A stretch of 64,000 nucleotides of DNA, from the NCBI GenBank assembly GCA_027924645.1, contig BSBN01000355.1, positions 1,313,001-1,377,000 of the forward strand. Reading direction: 5' to 3'. The notes beneath the pieces are model-generated. The model ran no database searches, was not told where the DNA came from, and saw only the letters and a program-made list of their open reading frames with translations. The translations under genes were made by a program, and so were the position numbers. This document shows, piece by piece, positions 56,919 through 64,000 of this stretch; positions within the stretch are counted from its first letter, which is position 1; each line of letters starts with the position of its first letter. Origin of the DNA: Cunninghamia lanceolata. Its lineage: Eukaryota > Streptophyta > Pinopsida > Cupressales > Cupressaceae.

Positions 56919-57853
56919 CTGATACAAGAAGAAACATGTTAGAAAAATTTAGAAATTATTAATTAAAGATGGTAGCTACAAATTCCTTAGAACCTCCCAA
57001 CAAAAAGTATACATACATGGTACTTAAATGAGTGATTTAAGAAGTCCAGGATAACTATCGGGTTAAATCTATAAGAATGAAAGTCCCCAGAGAATTTCAA
57101 AATATAATAGTATTAGAAAAAAATATACAAAAAATGCCAAGCACATACTCAGGATGGGAACCTTTATGAGAAGTAACAATAAGGTATAAAGGTAAAGATC
57201 ATTTTTTAGGTGATTTTATTTGGCGTATGACCAAGCTTAGGGGCAAACTGAACCTTGCCAATCCACCTACACCCAGTGTGGGCACATTAATACAATAGTT
57301 ATTTCCTACTCCAATTGTCTTTTATTTAAACATAAGCAATAGATTCTTATGCTGCAATAGGATGCATTTAGGAAAGATGTATAAGGTAGATGCTACACCA
57401 GCTGGTGAATAAAGGCTTAAAGTTTAAAAGAAGAGAAAACTTTTAGTAACCAATACAATTTTTTACTATAGTATGGAGAAGCCACAGTGCTAAAAGAACA
57501 CTTATGTCTAGTACATTCCAAGGATACTAAATAGTTGCCACACAAGATAATGAAATGTATAATGTTCATCAGTAATTGATGCTATTTGTTCCACTACACT
57601 GCATGGTTCACAAATTTGGATGTAACTTAAAGTGATAACAATTGAGAAATCATTAGTTTGAGATTTCAGCACAAGATTATGTGCACTAAGTCAAATAAAC
57701 CTCAGAAAATATTGCAGACAAAGTTGAAAGCATATGACTTTCTACTCAAGATCAACTTTTATGCTACATCTAAATGAATATGTAATCTACCTTGCAGCGC
57801 TAGACAAAGACAGAGGTATCAGATTACCTAGTTGCCTATAGCTATGATGTGTA

Positions 57854-58541
57854 TGTAAGGAAGTTAAAGTAGCAGAAACAACTTCCTACGACAATCTTGA
57901 GGAGAGACAATATGCAAAACTTTAAATTTGATCTAACAACTATAGAAATTCCAGCAACACATTCAAAACATGAAATAAACAATAAAACACAAAACACCAG
58001 ATATACATGGGGAAAACCCTTTCAGGTGAAAAACCCCACACTCCAAAAGCCTGCTCAATGTATTCCAAATCCAATAACAAGATTACATACACTTGCAGAG
58101 CAAGTTTATTACAGGAGTATCACCCGTAAACAACTCTGGAAGAATTTCGGTAGCATTCCGATAGCATAACAATACCTGCAAACTCACACTATACAAACAA
58201 CTCCTCAAGCCTCCAATTTATAGACTTCTGGCTATACAAGAAACCATCTGTGGTTTTACAAAACCATGTGTGAAGCTTCTCAGCCAAGATTTCAGTCCCA
58301 AAATAAGCTCTCACGTCCAAAATGAAATTCCCTATTTTTGACCCTTACAGATGTCATAGAATCTGTCATAATATGCCTAAAAATAGGCCTTCCATAATAT
58401 ACTACCATGTGGGCATCTTTTGACACATAATAAATCAATTTTCAAGGCACCAACAATGTGTAGTAGCTGTAGGAAAATATTAAATAAAAATAACTATAAC
58501 GGGAAATGTGTAGCAAGGTTGAGACACCTCATTTCCCAACA
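57854..58541 (-). repeat. Copia B 3' LTR
   Basis: 688 bp. TATA-like 'tataaatt' (minus) at 58215-58222; stem-loop motif near 58008-58040. Confidence 0.94.
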
Positions 58542-58595
58542 TTCTCCCACTTGTCGAATACCTTGCAAGGGCCAGGGGAATAACATCATCATGGA

Positions 58596-61500
58596 TCAAC
58601 TGCTAGGGGCCAAAAGGCCCATAGACTCAGAACACCACCTAAATTTTGCTGTGCTCACGGGCTTAGTTAATGCATTTGCAACATTCGCCACAGTCTCTAC
58701 CTTTTCCAGCTTCACCCTGCCATCCTTGACCATATCTTTCACAAAGTGATACTGAACATCAATGTGTTTGGTCTTGGCATGAAAAGGCGGGTTCTTCGCA
58801 AGGTAGATTGCACTCTGACTATCATAATAAATTGTAACTGCACCCTATTTCAATCCAATATCTAAACATAAATGGTTCATCCAAATGGCTTCTTTATAGG
58901 CATGAGTAGCTGCCATGGACTCTGCCTCAATAGTGGACAAAGTGACCACAGCCTGTCGCTTGCTCATCCAACTGATTACACCACCATTAAGAGTAAACAC
59001 ATATGCATTGGTGGACCTTCTGCTATCAACATCACTAGCCCAGTCTGAATCCACAAAATTACGAATACTCAAGGAATACTAATCTCCTGTACCATGAAAA
59101 CAAATAGAGAACTCTACTGTACTCCACAAATATCTAAAGACCCTCTTAACTGCATCCCAATGCACTCTTCCAGGATTAGACATATAACGAGAAAGAACTC
59201 CCACTGCTTGGGCAATGTTTGGTCTTGTACATACCATATCATACATTAAGCTTCCAACTGCACTCTGGTAAGGCACTTTGATCATGTCTTCCATCTCCGA
59301 TGGGGATGTAGGACATTGTGAAATAGAGACTTTCATTCCCAATGTAACAAGAACACAAAGTGGTTTACAATCCTACATGTTAAACCTTTGCAAAACTGAA
59401 TAAACATACTTACTCTAGCCAAGCCATAGTTTTCTGTTCTCACTATCTCTTCTGATCTCCATCCCAAGTATGTGTTTGTTGCACCAAGATCTTTCATTTC
59501 AAATTTCACAAAGAGTTGAGATTTCAATTCTGTAATCAAACCTTTGCCTTTCCCAATAAACAACATGTCATCAACATATAAATCAATTACCAGGAAACGA
59601 TCACCATCAGATTTAAAATATACACAGTGATTAGATTTAGATTGCACAAATCCCAAACTCAACACATAAGTATCAAATTTATGGTACCACATCCTAGGAC
59701 TTTGTTTAAGGCCATACAGAGATTTTTTTAACTTACAAACCAACTTGCTTTTATCTTTTACCACGTAGTGCTCTGGTTGTGTCATATAGATTTCTTCCTC
59801 CAAATCACCATGAAGGAAAGCAATTTTCACATCCATTTGTTCGACCTCTAGGTCATAAGTTGCTGCAATAAATAATAAAAAATGAATGGATGTCATTTTA
59901 GCAACAGGAGAAAAAATCTCACCTAATCAATACACTCAACCTGAGAGTATCCCTTCACAACCAACCGTGCCTTATACTTTTCAACATTTCCATCTGAACC
60001 AATCTTTTTCTTCAAGACCCATTTACATCCAACAAGTTTACGTCCTTCAGGAAAAGGTACAAGGTCCCATGTATCATTTCTTTCAAGGGCTGCCATCTCT
60101 TCGTCCATGGCAACTTTCCAGGACTCTGCATCATTCATACCCAAAGCCTCTTGCACAGATCTCAGTTCATCAATATTAGTATTCAAAGCAAATATACACT
60201 TCCAGTCATTAGGTGAATACCCATACCTTTCAGGTGGTTGCCTATGCCTTGTAGACCTTCGAACAAGTTGAGGTGGAGGTTCTTCCACTTCTTCCTCCTC
60301 TTCTCCCTCTTCTGAAGATTTAGAGCTTGATGAGCTCTCCTCAACTTCTTGTCTATCTTGGGGCCTCGATTCATCTTCCTTAGGCATAGAAGGAAGTTGA
60401 ATCACATCTTATTTCTGTTTAATTTCTTTATGCTGTTCTGGCTAAAAAGTAACAGGAGAAGATTTAGTCTCTCTAAAAATAACACTTCTGGAATAAATTA
60501 CCTTATATGCAACAAGGCCCCAAAGCTTGTATCCTTTCACACCATAGCTGTAGCCGATAAAGATACATTTGACAGCCTTAGAATCTAACTTTGTTCTCTT
60601 CTCCTTAGGCACATGTGCATATGCCTCACAACGGAAAATGCTCAGATGTCTATGTGAAGGCTTTTTCCCTGACCACGCCTCCATTGGCGTTTTATCAGCA
60701 AGCGCTGATGTAGGAGATCTATTTATCAAATAACAAGTAGTGGCAACAGTTTCAGCCCAAACTTTTGTTCTAGACCAGCTCCACTTAGCATGCTCCTAGC
60801 CTTCTCCATCAATGTTCTGTTCATTCTTTCAGCAACTCTATTCTGTTGAGGAGAATACGGAGTTATCTTTTGTCTTTTAATCCTGTAATCTATACAGAAT
60901 CTGTCAAAATTTGCAGAACAGTACTCACCACCATTTTTAGTCCTCAAATATTTAATTTTCTTTCCAGTCTAAGTTTCTACCATAGCCTTGAACTCCTTAA
61001 AATGATTGAAAACTTCAGATTTACTCTTTAAAAAATATACCCATGTTCTCCTATTGAAATCATCAATGAAAGTAACATAATAAACTGATTTACCAATAGA
61101 AGCAACATCAACATGACTAAATACATCCGAATGGATTAGATCCAAAATAAATGAAGACTTATGAGAAGATGAGTAAAACTAAACGTGGTTCTGTTTGCCA
61201 TAAATATAGTGTTCACATAAATCAAACTCTAGATTGCAATCATTCAAACCTTCAACAAGGTTCTTATTTTTCAGGGCTTTCAAACCCTTCTCTCCAATGT
61301 GGCCAAGTCTCTAGTGCCATAACATGGTCTTTTGTACAGGCAACTTTGATTCGGTAGACAGAGCACCCTTGGGTACCCAGAAGCCACGACCATCTGTAGA
61401 AGAGGAAACCATCTCTTTTTTCAGCGAAGTAGTTTCTGGCTTAATTTTATCAGAAGTGTTATTGTACTTAACTGTGCATGCATCAAGCTGGTACAATGTA

Positions 61501-62674
61501 CCCAATCTGCTTCTTCTTGCTATCACCATAGCACCTCTCACCATTTTGACACCTGCTTCAGAAAACTGTACATGCACACCCGCATCTATTAGCTTGCTAA
61601 CATATAATAAATTTCTTGCCAGTCCTGGGATATGCAAGACACAATCAAATCTTCTAACTCTACCATCAGAAAATTTCACATGAATACTACCATGGCCAAC
61701 AATGTCAAGGAAAGAATTATCACCCAAATACACCTTGTACCACCTTTATAGTTTTCATACTTACTAAACTAGTTTCTGTTAGGAGTCATGTGGAAAGATG
61801 CACTTGAGTCTATCAACCATGCATTATCACCTGCATGAGTGGCCAAGGCTCCAATAAAGGCATCTCCATCTTCCTTTTTAGACTCAGACTCAGAATCTTA
61901 CTTCTTCTTCTTCTTTTTCTTCTCTTCTTTACATTCCTTTCGGAAGTGTCTAGATTTTCCATAGTTCCAACACATTGCCTTGGACTTACCAGGAGATTTT
62001 GATCTCCCCTTATTCTTGGACTTGGAACGGCCACGCTACTTCTCATCTTTGCCTTGTTCTTTTTGTCTTCCTCAAACACTCAAAGCCTCTTTGGCATTCA
62101 GAGAAACCTTCCTTCTCATCTCTTCAGAAAGTAGAGAACCAACAACATCCTCCATTGTCAAGATGACTGTAGGGCTCCCAATAGCCATAACTAGGCTGTC
62201 CCATGAGTCTAGCAGCAAACACAACAAAATTTGGTACCTTTCTTCCTCATCCATTTTAACCCCAACCGAGGTCAACTGAGTCACCAACATATTGAATGTT
62301 TTCAGATGCTTAGAAATTTGTCCACCTTCTTCCATTCTCAAGGAATACAACTCCTTCCTCAAGAAAATCTTATTCACTAGAGATTTAGCTTGATATATCT
62401 CACCCAACTTCTTCCAATGCTTCTTTGAAGTGGGTTCTTCATGGACATTTATCAGAATCAAATCTGCAAGGCACAATCTTATGAGACCTTTAGCTTTTCT
62501 ATCCATTACATCATACTTTGCAGCCAAATCTGGATCCATAGGCCTATGGACATTTTCATCCACTGCATCCCATAGATCCCGGTCAATCAACAGATCTTCC
62601 GTCTTCAGCTTTCACATTTCAAAGTTTGTGCCAGAAAACTTCTCTACATCAATCCTCCTAGATGTGCTCGCCAT
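58596..62674 (-). pseudogene. Copia B gag-pol polyprotein (degenerate)
   Basis: From the ATG at 62674 (MASTSRRIDVEKFSG) to the TGA at 58596, about 1360 codons. Gag 62590-62072 is almost intact after an early stop. The zinc knuckle reads C-W-N-Y-x3-(R)H-x4-C, one Cys lost. Protease is IDSSASFHM where element A has DSGASFHM. Integrase has LRTKN-type RTKNGGEYC (Asp-to-Lys) and a 1-nt loss near 60762. RT shows DVKIAFLHGDLEEEIYM, SLYGLKQSPRMWYHKF and YVDDMLFIGKGKG, with a 1-nt loss near 59921. RNase H shows VDSDWASDVDSRRSTNAY and TIEAESMAA. It keeps the 12 residues (FVKFEMKDLGAT) that A has lost. Confidence 0.9.
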
Positions 62675-62785
62675 TTGAAAAAGCCTGCAACAAGATCACA
62701 AAGTATCCTCTGCACAAGCTCCCACTTAAACCTTGATTAGCAGAAAAAACCCAACAACCCACAACTGAAACCAAAGGTGATTAGG

Positions 62786-62798
62786 CTCTAATACCACT
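62786..62798 (-). promoter_or_regulatory. Copia B primer binding site (initiator tRNA-Met)
   Basis: Minus strand reads 'agtggtattagagcc' directly after the 5' LTR, i.e. 'tggtattagagcc', one change from the canonical initiator-tRNA-Met site. Confidence 0.85.
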
Positions 62799-63486
62799 TG
62801 TAAGGAAGTTAAAGTAGAGGAAACAACTTCCTACGCCAATCTTGAGGAGAGACAATATGCAAAACTTTAAATCTGATCTAATAGCTACAGAAATTCTAGC
62901 AACACTTTCAAAACATGAAATAAACAATAAAACACAAAACACCAGATATACGTGGGGAAAACCCTTTCGGGTGAAAAACCCCACACTCCAAAAGCCTTCT
63001 CAATGTATTCCAAATCCAATAACAAGATTACATACACTTGCAGAGCAAGTTTATTACAGAAGTATCACTAGTAAACAACTTTGGAAGAATTCCGGTATCA
63101 TTCCGATAGCATAACAATACCTGCAAACTCACACTATACAAACAACTCCTCAAGCCTCAAATTTATAGACTTCTGGCTATACAAGAAACCATCTGTGGTT
63201 TTACAAAACCATGTGCGAAGATTCTTAGCCAAGATTTCAGTCCCAAAATAAGCTCTCACGTCCAAAATAAAATCCCCTATTTTTGACCCTTACAAATGTC
63301 ATAGAATCTGTCATAATATGCCTAAAAATAGGCCTTCCATAATATACTACCATGTGGGCATCTTTTGACACCTAATAAACCAATTTTCAAGGCACCGACA
63401 ATGTGTAATAGTTGTAGGAAAATATTAAATAAAAATAACTATAACGGGAAATGTGCAGCAAGGTTGAGACACCTTGTATCCCAACA
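62799..63486 (-). repeat. Copia B 5' LTR
   Basis: 688 bp; clean TG and CA ends; TATA-like box at 63160-63167; stem-loop motif near 62951-62983. Confidence 0.94.
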
Positions 63487-63724
63487 GTGTAATGCCTATT
63501 TGTTGTAGTATTGTCTCACTAATGATTGATCAGTTGACTGTACATAAAAAAATCATGCGCATAAAAGATTCCATCCCTAGATGACAAATGAACAACTGTC
63601 CATTTTAAAAATTCGAGAATAGCATGCAGTTCTTGTCTTTGCATTATTGATAGTCGTATGAATAAAATCATAGAGAAGTACTAGGTGTACCCAGAAAACA
63701 AAATTTAGATTACATAAACCATAC

Positions 63725-63920
63725 CAAGTTTGAGATCATGGTGAATTATTCCATTTCCATGTAAGCACTCCATTACTCGAGCAATGTCCAGTGCAAAGGT
63801 GAGAGCAAGATGCAAATCTAACTACTTTGGTTGTAAGTTCATCATGTATTTCCTTAGAGAACCACCCAACAACAGTTTTGTTACTAACACCATTACTGAC
63901 TCCTTGCAGGCCCTAATAAA
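63725..63920 (-). pseudogene. ATN1/Raf-like protein kinase pseudogene, first exon in window
   Basis: After an acceptor-like 'cttgtaaaatag' the minus strand reads FIRACKESVMVLVTKLLLGG, SLRKYMMNLQPK, stop, LDLHLALTFALDIARVMECL, HGNGIIHHDLKL, then donor G|gtatgg. This is the hinge through catalytic-loop region of ATN1-type serine/threonine/tyrosine kinases (C-K-E-P-V-M-V-I-V-T-E-L-L, F-A-L-D-I-A-R-A-M-E-C-L-H, H-R-D-L-K). HRD is HHD and a TAG replaces a conserved Cys codon, so it is a pseudogene, though the catalytic Asp and Lys remain. Upstream exons would lie beyond the window. The intron to the next exon was about 1.17 kb before copia B inserted. Confidence 0.82.
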
Positions 63921-64000
63921 CTATTTTACAAGAGGAGACAACTCAAATGTAAATTTTCATCTAAGAAAAAGTGTAAGTTGTTAAAGAAAGAACTGCAAAA
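63921..64000 (-). other. Upstream intron of the kinase pseudogene
   Basis: Pyrimidine-rich on the minus strand approaching the acceptor at 63921; no coding sequence seen before the window ends. Confidence 0.5.

Larger units (their letters stand above)
57854..63486 (-). mobile_element. Copia element B, full length (same family as A), TSD gtgta
   Basis: 5633 bp on the minus strand with LTRs 57854-58541 (3') and 62799-63486 (5'), both 688 bp, TGTAAGG to CCAACA. Perfect 5-bp target duplication gtgta at 57849-57853 and 63487-63491. Primer site 'tggtattagagcc' follows the 5' LTR; polypurine tract 'agtgggagaa' precedes the 3' LTR. It lies in the intron between two exons of the kinase pseudogene and in the same orientation. 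LTR differences are about 5-6 percent over the first 210 bp counted by eye, so insertion is not recent. Confidence 0.95.

Noticed and set aside
1..64000. CRISPR arrays, tRNA or rRNA genes, bacterial operons
   Set aside because: No regularly spaced repeats, no cloverleaf-type gene sequence and no bacterial gene organisation were seen; the regular repeats found are tandem or LTR repeats of plant type.

Overview
This is plant nuclear DNA, most likely from a gymnosperm or another large-genome seed plant (inference). It is AT-rich and dominated by decayed retrotransposons: Ty1/copia, a giant Ty3/gypsy, plant L1-type LINEs and a TRIM. Short exon-like pieces of host genes lie between them. I find no intact host gene, no tRNA or rRNA gene and no CRISPR array.

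Layout. 0.5-1.6 kb: an inverted duplication of the 5' part of a gene resembling 9-cis-epoxycarotenoid / carotenoid cleavage dioxygenase (NCED/CCD), with a promoter-like TATA box on the minus strand. 1.9-2.6 kb: tandem repeats. 4.61-5.00 kb: a TRIM. 6.6-6.9 kb: LINE ORF1 remains. 7.7-8.4 kb (minus) and 15.8-16.4 kb (plus): two inverted copies of an unrecognised gene family. Between these two lies copia element A (9351-14956, minus, TSD cttga). 20.94-22.56 kb: 3' half of an L1-type LINE, followed by an ORF resembling plant transposon-associated proteins. 22869-40487: a 17.6-kb Ty3/gypsy element (TSD ggaca) that interrupts that ORF, which resumes at 40.49-42.28 kb. 42.5-44.8 kb: a second NCED-like pseudogene, split by a 5'-truncated copia piece. 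45-46.1 kb: tandem repeats, a LINE zinc-finger remnant and a third NCED-like stub. 48.9-51.3 kb: CT-rich tracts and long microsatellites, with fragments of a PIF1-type helicase and a DRM-type DNA methyltransferase. 52.75-54.36 kb: LINE ORF1 inside a perfect 20-bp inverted repeat. 54.4-55.6 kb: a RING-type fragment with direct repeats. 56.8-63.9 kb: two exons of an ATN1/Raf-like protein kinase pseudogene (minus), with copia element B (57854-63486, TSD gtgta) inserted in the intron between them.

The most unusual system is the giant gypsy element. Each 5.3-kb LTR carries a complete reading frame of about 995 codons, sense to gag-pol. Its internal region has gag, protease, an extra RNase H-like domain placed before the reverse transcriptase, a canonical RNase H position that has lost two catalytic aspartates, and integrase. 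All copies here are broken by stops and frameshifts, often CAG-to-TAG or CAA-to-TAA changes as expected from decay of methylated cytosines. The second notable locus is the NCED-like inverted duplication, which would make a long hairpin RNA if transcribed from its own promoter.
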